Of a stretch of 64,000 nt of DNA, positions 33,588 to 44,700 are shown in pieces. Below the pieces are notes generated by a model. The model did not search any database and was not told the DNA's origin. It saw nothing but the letters and a program-made list of their open reading frames with translations. Location: assembly GCA_027946555.1 (NCBI GenBank), contig JAPEVC010000059.1, forward strand, positions 1-64,000, in the 5' to 3' direction. This DNA comes from Gnomoniopsis sp. IMI 355080. Lineage: Eukaryota; Ascomycota; Sordariomycetes; Diaporthales; Gnomoniaceae. The first letter of the stretch is position 1. Each line of letters opens with the position of its first letter. A program made the translations under genes and the position numbers.

Positions 33588-35195
33588 ATGGTCGACCTGA
33601 CACCTTTCCAATGCACCCACCATCGCACTCCATCAGACCTGAATGGCAGAGGAAACTTCCGCGGCACCCCTTCCCTACGGCCAGCTTACCGCCTCGTCAT
33701 ATCTGACTTTGACGAAGACACAAAGGGCGTTGTCCAGCCTGAGCAACAGAGCATGATCACGTCCCCACTTGCCTCTCCCACATCGCCTCCACCAGACCCG
33801 CCCATCCCTCATTCTTCCTCGCCTTCCGCCTGTCCAGAGACTTACCTCTGCACCTTCTGCTGGCGCCCTCACCACCCGTCGACAAACCCCTCCCGCACCA
33901 TCGGTCACCGCGCCCGCCTCGCGTGCACGCCTTGCTACAATGCCCTGCTCGATCTCGCCGTCTGCTAGGTGTGCGGGGAAGTCGTCTTTCGTGGCGACGA
34001 GTGTGTGAGTCTCGGGTGGTGTTTTTGGCATCGGGGTTGCTACGGGTGTTTGATGTGTGGGGATCGACGGGTGGTGGAGGGAAGGACAGTTGAGAAGCTC
34101 TTTGCGCAAGACAACAGCGTACAGATCAAGGACGGAAGGGAGAGTGGCAGGGAGATTGACGAGGTCCCGCTTTGCAGGAGGTGTGTGGAGGAAATACAGA
34201 TTGGAATGGAGAGCTTGAGTGAGGAGCACCTCATCCCGCTAGCACTGGCGAGGGTGGACAGGTTCGATGGCGGGCTGTCGAGAAGGAGATGGGAGGCGCG
34301 AAGAGAGGCGGAGACCGCGGCGTCCGTTCATTCACGTCTGCATGATACTAAGAATCAGGAGGACACTCGCCGTGCCCCCTCCCCTATTTATGTCAACATC
34401 CACGACCCCCTCGGTAGGCCGGCGTTCGAGAGAAGTCCGACCAAGCCCATTCCCAAGTGGATGCAGCATCTCCCCAGCATGCGTGTCGAGCCAGATGAGC
34501 CAAGACCGTTCTCTGTCCTCGACAGACATTTCTCGCCTCGAGGCTCAAACACAGCCGCCCCCGACCACCAGACCACTCCGCCGCCCGTTCCATCGCACAA
34601 CAGCCCCCCCGATGCGCCTCCGCCTGTACCTCCGCACAAAAAACAGTGCAAAACCATCGCTCCGACATACATGCCGGACCAGATGTCGTGCCCCTTCACT
34701 CTCATCGCCGAAGAGCCTGTCCAGCGGCCGTCGAGCTCCCGGGGGTCGGGAGCAGGTGGTAAGCATGTGCGCTTCGGTGGTATTTCAGCAGCGCACGCAG
34801 GACCGTCTGCCTCGGCGGAATATTTGGAGCGTTATAGCGTGGGAAGGCCTGGACATGTCAAGTCTGGACTAGCAGTCGCTGTCCCCACAGGCCCGGAGAA
34901 CAGGTCGCTGCCTGCCAAAGTATGGACGCCGCCATCCTCGCGCCGCGTTGGATCGCCGCATCGCACTTTAGGCGATGGTTCTGTTGCATCTGGGACATGG
35001 GAGGAGAGCGCACCTTCGTCGATGGGCATGAAGGTGGATCATCGGACGCGTGGAATTGGGAGTGGGCATAGGGGCGAGTACTCGGCGTCAGTTGGGAGCA
35101 GTGTCCATAGTGAGGAGGGCGTGGTTGGAAGGAGGAGTCGGCCCTTGGGAATGACGTTCCAGGATCAGTTGAAGAAGGTGTTTGGTTTCAATTGA
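33588..35195 (+). CDS. LIM-domain protein, interrupted by an in-frame TAG
   Basis: Start at the ATG of MVDLTPFQCTHHRTPSDL (AAAATGG context). A Pro/Ser-rich linker leads to a first zinc cluster (YLCTFCWRPHH..., ACTPCYNALLDLAVC). Directly after that Cys the frame has TAG (33966-33968) and then continues as VCGEVVFRGDECVSLGWCFWHRGCYGCLMCG. Across the stop the ligands fit C-x2-C-x18-H-x2-C-x2-C-x2-C of a LIM finger, with the TAG filling one of the two positions between the first cysteines. A later PLCRRC adds ligands of the second finger. The C-terminal 300 residues are Pro/Ser-rich and disordered-looking, ending QDQLKKVFGFN. LIM fingers bind proteins, often in cell polarity or the cytoskeleton. 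Related fungal proteins, as I recall, have Trp at the TAG position. Could be a pseudogene, a sequencing error or readthrough. Confidence 0.72.
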
Positions 35196-35931
35196 GTGGA
35201 TGCATTGGGGGTTGTTTGGCGTATAGTAGCAATTATGGAGTCAATGTTATAGGTATCACTAATGAACCGGATGTTAGGCATACCATATGTGATTTATATA
35301 AGTGTACGCGTCCGTGGATATCAATCATATGGGCATGATGACAAAGATATGTCTCCTCTATGGAACCTCTACTCGGTATCGTACCTTTGTTGAGCCCGAT
35401 ATCTTGCAGGCCATTCATATCAAGGTTCCGTCTCGCCCTACGGCCTGACCAGCATATAAACGGTGTCTGGTATTTTTCAAATCCATTACGTCCAAACTCA
35501 AGTGTGTATCCATAATTAAACCGAAAACACCTTGGTTGGAAAGGAATCCAAAGAAATCCATGAGTACCTTCCGCGAGCGTGTCTGATGCAAGTTATAGAG
35601 ACAGAGGTCAACAGTGAAAGTGTTGTGCAAACAGCCCTATTTCCACATCTGTTGCAACTGGATGAAGTATCAAAGGGGAGTGCAGCCAATATTGAAGTCT
35701 TGAAGATATTCGCGAATTCGCTATGTATCATGATTGGTCTGCACGCAACTTGATGGTGGATATACTGGTGGATCACAGCAAGCAACAGAATCCAAAAGCG
35801 ATGCGCGGCACAGCACATAATCTGATAAGCCAGGAACGCGACATCTAGTCTGAGGGGATACAGCACATCCTCTTTTGTCTCTCTCTCTTGTCGTCTCAGA
35901 ACCAAAAAACTACCAGATAAAAGTTCAAACA
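35196..35931. other. intergenic, no gene seen
   Basis: About 740 bases between the LIM gene and the cupin gene; nothing recognisable besides short frames. Confidence 0.45.
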
Positions 35932-36633
35932 ATGGGATCCGTTTCCAACACTGTACTACCACCAGGCCTTCGCCGCTCGGCGCTGCGCACCATCATCAAC
36001 CCCGTCACGCACGAGATAGCCACCTTCAAGCGGTATATGTCCGAGACCAACCAGGCATTCTCCGAGATCCACGTCACCGTGCGCGCCGGCGGCGGCGTGC
36101 CCTTGCACTACCACGCCGTGCGCACCGAAACCTTCACCGCCGTGTCGTCAGTCATGCACATACAAAAAGGCAGTGAAGAGATCGTCCTTGCACCGGGCGA
36201 GACGGCCACTGTGCCGCCTGGTTGTCTTCATCGTTTCTGGAATCCGTCATCATCATCATCTTCGGCGGGCGAGGAGGACGAGCAGAAGGACATGTCGTTT
36301 TTGGTCCGGGTCAGTGCTGCGGCGGCTGGGAGCAAGGTTGATAATGAAGGGTTTGAGAAGGGCTTGTATATCTGGTATGGCTTGGCTCGGGATGGATTGG
36401 TGGGTGAGGATGGGATTGCGCGGAATCCGCTGCATGTGGCGGTGATTATGTACCTGCAGGATACGTGGATTGCTGGTTGGGGCTTTTGGTTGCTGAATCC
36501 TGTCTTTGCGTTTCTGTATGCGGTAGCGCGGTGGACGGGCGTGGAAAAGAGGCTGGTGGATAAGTATTGGGTACTTGAAGACGGCCAGGACGACGTGCCC
36601 GACGAGCAGACACCTCTTATGGGCAATCAATAA
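35932..36633 (+). CDS. cupin-fold protein with C-terminal membrane segment
   Basis: Single exon, 233 residues, ATG at 35932 (MGSVSNTVLPPGLRR). The N-terminal half has the cupin pattern: VRAGGGVPLHYHAVRTETFTAV (motif 1, with HYH and a downstream Glu) and GETATVPPGCLHRFWNP (motif 2, PPGCLHRF). These His/Glu residues usually hold a metal ion. A Ser/Glu-rich insertion follows. Near residue 165 onward, NPLHVAVIMYLQDTWIAGWGFWLLNPVFAFLYAVARW looks like one or two membrane segments. The MGSVSNT start also fits a weak myristoylation pattern. The molecular role is unknown; it may be a small-molecule enzyme or sensor tethered to a membrane. It converges on the desaturase gene with 125 bases between stops. 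Confidence 0.8.
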   Translation: MGSVSNTVLPPGLRRSALRTIINPVTHEIATFKRYMSETNQAFSEIHVTVRAGGGVPLHYHAVRTETFTAVSSVMHIQKGSEEIVLAPGETATVPPGCLHRFWNPSSSSSSAGEEDEQKDMSFLVRVSAAAAGSKVDNEGFEKGLYIWYGLARDGLVGEDGIARNPLHVAVIMYLQDTWIAGWGFWLLNPVFAFLYAVARWTGVEKRLVDKYWVLEDGQDDVPDEQTPLMGNQ

Positions 36634-36758
36634 GTACCTAAGTAAGTAAGTAGGCAACTTCAAAGTGCTTGGATCGATATTGTTTTCTTTTCAAGCTTGT
36701 AGATTGATGAGAGTGCTATAGTTTGCTATGCCGTACCGAGTTCCCCCCTTTTTATATC

Positions 36759-38144
36759 TCACCCCTTCATAGCGTCCTTTTTACTCTCCCGCGAGAAAAA
36801 GTAAATATCGCTTCCCTTATCCACCTCCTCCACAAACATACAAGCCTTCCTATTCTTCCAGAACGCCCACAAGTAGGGCGTCTCGAAATCACTTTGGTAG
36901 TGCACGCCCATCACGCCTCTGATGGCCTTTGTGGCCTCAATGGCATGATAAAACGGGATGCGCGAGGCATGGTGGTGCAGCACATGCGTCTCGATGGCGC
37001 CGTGGAAGAGTACCCGCCCAATGAATCCAAAATCACGATCGACGGTGGATGCCGCACCACGGAGGAAGGTCCAGGTCCTTGTTGGGTAGTAGGGGATGGA
37101 AAAGTCTGTGTGCTGGAGGAAGGTGATGGTCACTGTCGAAGATGTTCAGTTCTTTGCTTTGGAACCCTTTCATTGTTTGTGTCACCGCGAAGGTGGGTGG
37201 GAGGGCTCCCGTAGGAAGGGGGAAAAAAACTTACAGATCCAGTGATTTGTCCATAGATATGGAAATCCGTACAAGAGCAGCACGTTCCACTTTCCAAACA
37301 GCTGTACACACGCATAGAGGACAGACAGCGCTGCCGCAATGCCCAAATCCGAGATGATGACATCCTTGGAGTTGGCCGGCTTGAAATTGGGCCCGTCCCC
37401 GCCAAAGTAGAAATGCGAGCGTTTCCACCACGCAACAACCGCCATCCGCGGGAGCGCAAAGTTGTTGATGATAAGGTAGACGGGCCACGCGACCAGCTGG
37501 TGGCCGAGCAGCTCCAGCATCACAGCCATGGGCATGTCCTCGACCAATTCCAGCAGTTTCATGAACCAATCTCTGCCCTTGCGCTTAGCCACCCAGTCCT
37601 CCTTGACGTCGGGCACGAACGCAATATCCTTTTCGATATTGTTAGTCGTCTTGTGGTGTGTCGAGTGCGTGAAGCGCCATGAGTGGTACGGCACCAGCAG
37701 GAAGGAATGCATCAGCATGCCCATGCTGTTGTTGACCCATTTCTTGGGACTCAGCGCGCCGTGGCCGCACTCGTGCGCCAGCTCCCACAGCCCAGTGAAG
37801 AAGCAACCTTGGAGGAACGAATAGGCCAGCCAGGCCGCCTTTCGCACATAGTCGTTTTGAATGCTAGGAAGGAAGGTTGCCGCCAGCCACATGAGGCTAA
37901 AGACCATGGCGAAGTCTCGCAGCATGTAGCCGAAGGAGAGGAGTGAGTTGCGCTCGAAGCAGTGTTTTGGAATGGCATCGTGGATGTCCTTCATGGAGTA
38001 CAGCTTGTCTGGCGGCTCAAAAAATGGCTTTGTTTTTTGGTCATCGACGACGGGCTCTTCTGTGGCAACAGCCAGTAGACGCAGCCTGGCCGTCTGGGCG
38101 GTGTCGGCCTCCCGAGCCGTGGTGATGGTTGCTATCTGTGCCAT
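36759..38144 (-). CDS. delta-12 (oleate) fatty acid desaturase
   Basis: Two exons, 38144-37235 and 37132-36759, 427 residues. Membrane-bound di-iron desaturase with the three His boxes: HECGH (residues 124-128), HSTHH (about 160-164) and HVLHH (about 353-357). Further family landmarks are FTGLWELAHECGHGALS, HSFLLVPYHSWRFTHSTHH, YLWTNHW and FLQHTD. Four to six hydrophobic helices flank the boxes. This is the ER enzyme that makes linoleic from oleic acid. The intron (37234-37133) has a GTAAGT donor, and the join restores NHW-ILTITFLQHT. Delta-12 is preferred over omega-3 from overall resemblance, but bifunctional or omega-3 activity cannot be excluded. Confidence 0.9.
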
Positions 38145-40033
38145 CACGAAATGTTGTAGTAATTGAGGTATCGTAAAGAAAATATTGGTCGCAGACCCCT
38201 TGTGTCCTGGGGACAAGCGCTTCTTATAACAAACTGTGACATGGTTGTTAGTTTTCTCGCTTGACACATTTGTTGATGACACTCTACAACACTCAAGGGC
38301 AAAAACGTTGGGCCAGAGCGGTCAAAGAGGCGAAAAAAGGATTCTAAAAGGGGAAATTGACAATTCGGAAACGTCTTCTCTCAAGGTACAGGGGGCGCGG
38401 CCGCGCGGGCAATTGTGGAACTTGTTGTAAACACTGCCCCAGCCCGCTGCGATTCAAGGTGTTCCAGACGAAAGTGGATGTAAAGTGATACGAGTTAAAA
38501 CGAGCACCAGAGCGACTGCCGCAGTAAGGTGCGTGCTGAAGGAGGCAAATGTTATTGGTACGAAGGTCATTTTGATTCGACATGCCTGTATATATATATC
38601 GAGCAAAAAGAAACAACAGGGGCATAGCTGAGTCTGACGTGAGCCATGATGACGTGAGTCGTTTCAAAAGTTCACTTCTGTATTGAGTGATACTGAGTGA
38701 TGTTGAGGGGTATCATTGTTGTCCACCTACATTCTCATAACTAGATTCCGTGGTCCGTGGAGTACAAACACCCGTAAGTAGCACAAAGTATCTAAGTAAT
38801 TTGTTCAAAATTTTCAGAGTAATCCTGCTCTGCCGATCTTCTAATTTTTACCAGCCATTCTTATCAATCGTCGAACTGTTGTTTTAGAGGGGAAAATATG
38901 GATGTAAAGGGGTTTACATACGCTACCAGAAAATCTGACCTGCTTACCTCCCGCTCTTCTGTATACAAATAAGTTCCCAACCAAATCAGTTAGTCAGCTC
39001 GTGAGATCTGGTTTACACCACGAGAATTTATACACATTAAGTGTTGCTAAGCAAGACGCAGTGGCACAAGAGTATGGTGAACCTTATGTAAGGAACTCGA
39101 TAAAAGCAAATAAGAAATAGTCGTGTGGATTGGTTGTGTTCGTAGAAAAAAGGAAGCTATCGCGAACCTAATCAACACACGTTGGAGGTCGGCTCAGTAA
39201 CAGCTATCTATCTATGCAATAACTAACACACAAATAGATGCTTGTATCTAGTCAAAGGCAAAGTCTTATTGACTCTAGCATGTCATGTGCAAGGGTCCGC
39301 GTTGGCCTACAGTCCGTTGATCGGGAACGGCGTGCGTGCCAGAAACAGATCAGGTCAGGCTCTGCAGACAGCCATCACCACATCACTCCATCACGGGCAT
39401 CCTATATGAAGACGTGAGAGCCTCAGCCTCGGAATCCGGCAATGACGTGATCAGCCATGTTTAAACGCGAGTGATAGCCTTCAAAACATGTGGTCTCGAC
39501 TTGGGGGGAGATTGAGACATTTGACTCGGAAGGCATGCTAGCCTCTCCCACATGGTCCGGCAGGACGACCACCCGCGGCCGTCTCGGAAGCATGTTGTTT
39601 CTAAATCTGGGAATTTGGGTGGTTTTAACCAGCTGCGAGACTGTGGTATGGGATGCAGAATGCCGTGAGTTGGTCCAATCCTGGTTTTGCAAAGCGGAAC
39701 TCAGCTGGACAGGCGCGTGCAGTGGGCGCCGTTGCAATCAGGGCATGAGAACAAGGACAGCAGAGGCATGACAGCGCTATCGACCTGGAAAGAAGCTGAG
39801 CGGCAACAAAGGTTCTTGGATTTCATTGCAAAGAGAAACCTGGGCCGGTTACACCAGAAGCAGCCTGTGTAGGTCCGAGACATGAGCTGACTACACGCTC
39901 CGGCCAGAGTGCTTTGCTGAACAAGTGTGGTGATACTTTGCCTTTCATCCTATACGTCCTTCACCTTCCCCCGCAGCACCATGCCACCTCCTCATCACGA
40001 CCTAGGCGACGTTGCTCAACTTCATAAGCGAAA
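38145..40033. other. intergenic, no gene seen
   Basis: About 1.9 kb between the start of the desaturase gene and the end of the coiled-coil gene. A (TA)-rich TATATATATAT motif lies near 38589. Short frames without domain content. Confidence 0.4.
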
Positions 40034-41746
40034 TCACCCCCTCCCGCCCCAGCGCGCCACCATCTCTTCCCTCCGGACATTTCTGCCCTGCCCCATGACC
40101 CGCGCCTCCCTTTCCAATCCCTCCAATTGCGCGCTGACTTTAGCCGCCTCCTGCCCAAGAATACCGATCGAGCTCTCGATACCCGGGTCCACCAGATGCA
40201 CCTCAGCAAAGGGGCTTTCAGCCAGCACCGAGTCGCGCACAAGCTGGATTGCTGTGCGTGCGTCTGCGATGTGGGAGGCAGCGGTACGTTCAAGAGTCGC
40301 TTGAGTGGTGCGGGTAATGCCAGCAAGGGTCTGGCGGCGATCGTGGAGCGTGTGAGTGAGGTGAATAATTGGAGATGTGGATGGCAGGGAGAGGGCAAGG
40401 GAGTCAAGTAGGTGGTCGAGCGGCGCGTCGTATGGTGTAGAGAAGGAGGAGCGGCGACGATTGGGTGGTGGAGCGGTGCGTGAGGGCGCCGGCGTCATCA
40501 TAGTGTCTGCGATGAGGGATTGGGGTCTGCTGGAGGTGGTGCGGGGACGTGACGTGGAGGAGACAATGGGTGTCGATAGCTCTTGCTTTGCCGTGGCTAA
40601 CAAGGCCGTCGCTGCAGTCTCATGAGACTTGAACGTCGAGATGCGTTCAAGGACAAGATCAGTTCTGTCGAGGAGATAGTCGAGGCAGTCGAGGGTCTAT
40701 GAGCAGTTAGGATTCAATCATTTCTAGGAGTGAGACAGAAAAGTTGGGATTTGACTTACATAGCCCAAAGCCTCAGCAGAGCGACTCAGATTACTTCCAT
40801 TCTTCGAAGACAGCGTTCGTAGCGAAGGCTCCAACCATTGCTGCTCGACGGACATCTGCGCTACGGGTAGGATTTCCGAGTACAGCTCTTCCAACTCCTC
40901 CTGCTGGGCTGTGATGTCTTCTTTCGCGGCACGATCAGTAGCTCCCGAAGCAGTGGAAGCTTCAAGAGTTTCCAAATAGACACGGTCGAGCTTGGTGCGG
41001 ATGCACTCTACAGTATATTTGATGAGCCGGGCGCAGATGTCCCTGAGCTTGGTGACGCTCTCTGTCTCCTCCGGATCCTCGGTGTCAAGCTCCCAACCGA
41101 GCTTTTGCAGGCTGGAAAGAAGCTTGTCGTCCGAATGGAGCATATCGTCAACAACCTGCGTCACATCATTGCTACCCCCATTGATTTGCTCCTGCAGCTC
41201 TGCAAGTCGGTAGTCCAGACTTTGTGACAGGAGCTCGACGGTGGTATTGAGGGCTTTGCGGTCGGACTCCCATTTGTGCAGTCTCTTGACCTCAAGGTCG
41301 GAGCGAGCGTCCCCAAATCTTCCTGAAGTCGACAACAAACGTGACAAGGCATCTTGCTGTTGGCGAAGAGTGTCAGTCTGCTTGTTGATGGCTTCGGTGG
41401 AGCGGTGGAGCTCCTCGATGGCTTCCCGGATCTCCTGATCATCGAATGCCAGGACTGTGGTCAAGTCGGTTGACTCTACTAATTCCTGGGCTCTGCCATT
41501 GCGCTCCAGTGAGCGATACCTTGAATATTGTCAACACAACCTGAAATAGCGATACGAGTGGCAGTATTCTGTGACATACGAGTTCAGCTCGTCCTTGGTG
41601 AGTAGCGTATCAGAGGTCAGATGTGTCTTTGCCCACTCAGACAGAAGCCTTCCTTGTTCTTCGTCCTCCAAGACGGACTGTAGAGCTGACGAGTCCACAG
41701 AAACATCGTATCTGTGGATGACGTCCACCAAGTCTTGGGAGGCCAT
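40034..41746 (-). CDS. coiled-coil protein, possible augmin subunit 3 (HAUS3)-like
   Basis: Three exons: 41746-41556, 41519-40760, 40696-40034; 537 residues. The N-terminus (SALQSVLEDEEQGRLLSEWAKTHLTSDTLLTKDELNSY) resembles the start of HAUS3-type augmin subunits, in which a short helical domain precedes long coiled coils. The centre is heptad-like helix (EIREAIEELHRSTEAINKQ..., DLEVKRLHKWESDRKALN..., ITAQQEELEELYSEILPV). The C-terminal part has a Ser/Thr/Pro-rich linker and another helical segment. If augmin, it would help seed microtubules inside the spindle. This is a family guess from pattern only; another centrosomal or motor-associated coiled coil is possible. The first intron appears to be only 36 bases long (see findings). 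Confidence 0.6.
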
Positions 41747-44700
41747 GGCTTGTTAGACTGCTGGGGTGCAAGTAGGCTTCTCGCGTCAGCACCACCGTGA
41801 CAAGCGCCGGGATGGTAAAAGGCCTATCAAAGCGGTTACGTGATGAAACTTGTAATGGTAAGATGTTGGTAATGCTGCGCAAGATCGAGATATGATGCCT
41901 GACAGAGAGTCCGTTGCAGGTCATTCGCCAGACGTTGAGCGTAGACAAACGCTGGACTGTTACAAACCGACAAACACAAGATTGAAAGATGTCGAAATAA
42001 AGTTGCAGGGCTTCAAAACGGCGCTGGCCACTTAGAGTGGCCTGCCCCTGACCTACCAGGTAGGTTGTGTCTCCACTATTTCACGGCCGATCCCGTTGCT
42101 ACTTACCTAGTGCTAGAGGTACGTACTGTACCTGTTAGGGTTCGATCACACAGGGGCGATCCTTGGCGGGGCAGCCGGGGAAGGTTCTCCCCATCCCTCA
42201 CCGTAATTCCAGTGTCTACCCGAGTACCTGAGTACCTAATTACCTACGTACGACACCCCTTTCTCAGCCTCGTCATCACCACACGAACCATGAATCCACC
42301 CAGCCCTGATAGCTCAAGTGAACCATCACGAGAACACCATGCGAGCTCAGCTTGAAGTGCCCCTCCTTCGTATTGGTTCTGGGTCTCACCGCGCTACAAG
42401 CTACAGTGCAATGGACGGATGGATTGCGACTCGACACCCGTGGCTTGCCTGGGCTCTTGCTGCGGCCAGAGCCTGCCTCACGATGGGCTTGAATAATACA
42501 GTGGCCTGAACTCTCCCTGAATTCCTGATCTGGCATCTTGGTCACCCTTACCGCCGATGTCAAAGCTTGTGCTCAGTCATCGCTCCCATTGGGACTCTAT
42601 CCTTAATCCATATTGTCCTTCGCTACGACCATCACAAGACAGCTGTCGCCTGCTGATCCCGCAGACCACGGGTGCTCTAGTTGACATGGCTGGCGTCACC
42701 AATATCGGCATGAAGACGGGCGTTGCGGACGTTGCGCTCGTGGCTTCGCGATCCTTGTGAGCCAGGGGGAGAGCTCGGATCTCCGGCTTCATTCGAGTTT
42801 CGGCTGAGGTGCAAGGTTGGGACACATCGTCATCAACGACAATCAGCCGTTCCTGGCTGCCATGTGCTGGTGTACCTGACAACAGACCAGCCATCCAGAC
42901 TTCTCCAGGACACGATGCTCCTGTTAGTCGCCGACCTCGTCATTATCCCCCCGAGGCCACCACCTCCTCCGAACTCATCTTAGTCACGCCGGGCACTTGG
43001 TGGGTCAGGTGTTCTGGCATAACACCTTATGACTCTACGAGACAATATTGGCTTGTTCAAGTTACAAAGGAGGATCAGACAATCCGCACTCCCAGTGTTT
43101 GAGCCGTCTTGACCGACGTCATGGTGAAGCAAGCCTACGCAGGGGGGCACACCATCATAATCCAACCGTTGGCCCGTATTGGATGGATGCCCTCGGATTC
43201 TTCAAACGCCACAAGAAGCTTCCTGAATGCTTCCATGAATGCGCGTTCCTCAGCCACAAGTGATGTCGACGGTGCTGCGGCGCCTACACCGACAATCTGG
43301 CATCGGCTTCTTCCAGAAGCCTCTATCCAGAAGCCGTCAAAGCCACACGCCCACTGCTAGTGTCCAGCCTGCTTTCTTAGAGCTTCTGACATGGAAAGCC
43401 GCATGAACTGCAGAACGCCACTTCGCTTGTGAAGGTATAAAAATGGACACTCCGGCCCTGCTGTGAACGTCGCACGGCATGGCTTCAAGATTGCCTAGAA
43501 GCGCTAATGAGGCATCTTTGGCAGATAGCGACAGTCGTGGGGTCAGTTTTGCTGCGCAGCCATGATATTATTTGACACGATTCCATCGGGACTAATGTTG
43601 CTATCCAAGTGACGTCTCTGGACCGCGCAAAGCTGTGTATAGCAGCAGCAGGATGAGTACGACTTTCTGCAGGTTTGCTCTCCTCCTGTGCCCGACTCGC
43701 GTGCAGATGCTCGAGTTCTAGTCCCAATGTGCTGGCTCTGAAGAAACAAGGGCGCCTTTAGCTCTACGGAGGTTGTCTGTGGCTTCTGTTTGTCTCATTT
43801 GGAGGACAGCCTAAGACACCTCTCGTGAGCCTTTTCTCACCGAGGCGCTGGACAACTTCTCCGACGTCAGTCTCACTCAATGCCATGGGCTTTTTTTCAG
43901 CGCCATCGTTGTGAGGAATTAGTTCCGCCGGAAAGAGTCAACCCAATAAGTTTGGGAAGTCCACATGGAGCGGCGCTATTCGTTAATCAACCCCGCGATC
44001 AACCTACACACACGTTCTCACCGGATATAACCTGTGTCACGGCTGCTCAAATCCAAAACACTCCTATCATACATCTAATGCCCAATCACGCTCCGCATCA
44101 CGCAGACCGCGCTCGAAATGACGTTCCAAAGAAGAGAATTCGGCCAAATATGAAGGATTCAACAACAACACGTCGTGCGCCAGGTACGCACATCCGCTGG
44201 GTCGGGGTGGCGGGTAGCTGCAGCTCTTGTCCACAAGTGGAACTGGCGTACTTTCCCAATGCTGCATGTTGTGCTGTGTTACTGTATAGAAGACTGTTCA
44301 AGTACCGGGCTGTGGGCGCACAGCAACATGCGCGCCACCGTTTGGCAAGCTTGACTTTATTTTCGTTTGCACGACCTGCCTCAACACTCACCCCCTTCTT
44401 TTGTCTTTTCTGATGGCTTAACAGCCCCAGCACAGGGTCTTATGCACGTAATTCCTCAGTGAGAAGGCAGACGTTGCGGACTGAGAATCACCATTGTATC
44501 AGGGAAAGTTTGCTGTCAATTTTGGAATAGTTACATTATTAGAAATTGTCGTCTGCTTTGGGGGCTCGGCAACTTACTGACGATCCTCAGTAAGTGGCTT
44601 GTCAACTGCCGCCGGGCCCCCTTCCGAACCCACACTAGCCCCCAGCCTCTTCCCTTTCATACTTGCTTGAGGAGCCTCCTCCCACCCATGCTGGTGTCCT

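Noticed and set aside
43880..44413. 177-codon plus-strand frame
   Set aside because: Composition unlike protein (no hydrophobic periodicity, many His/Arg/Thr), no family recognised, no neighbour support.
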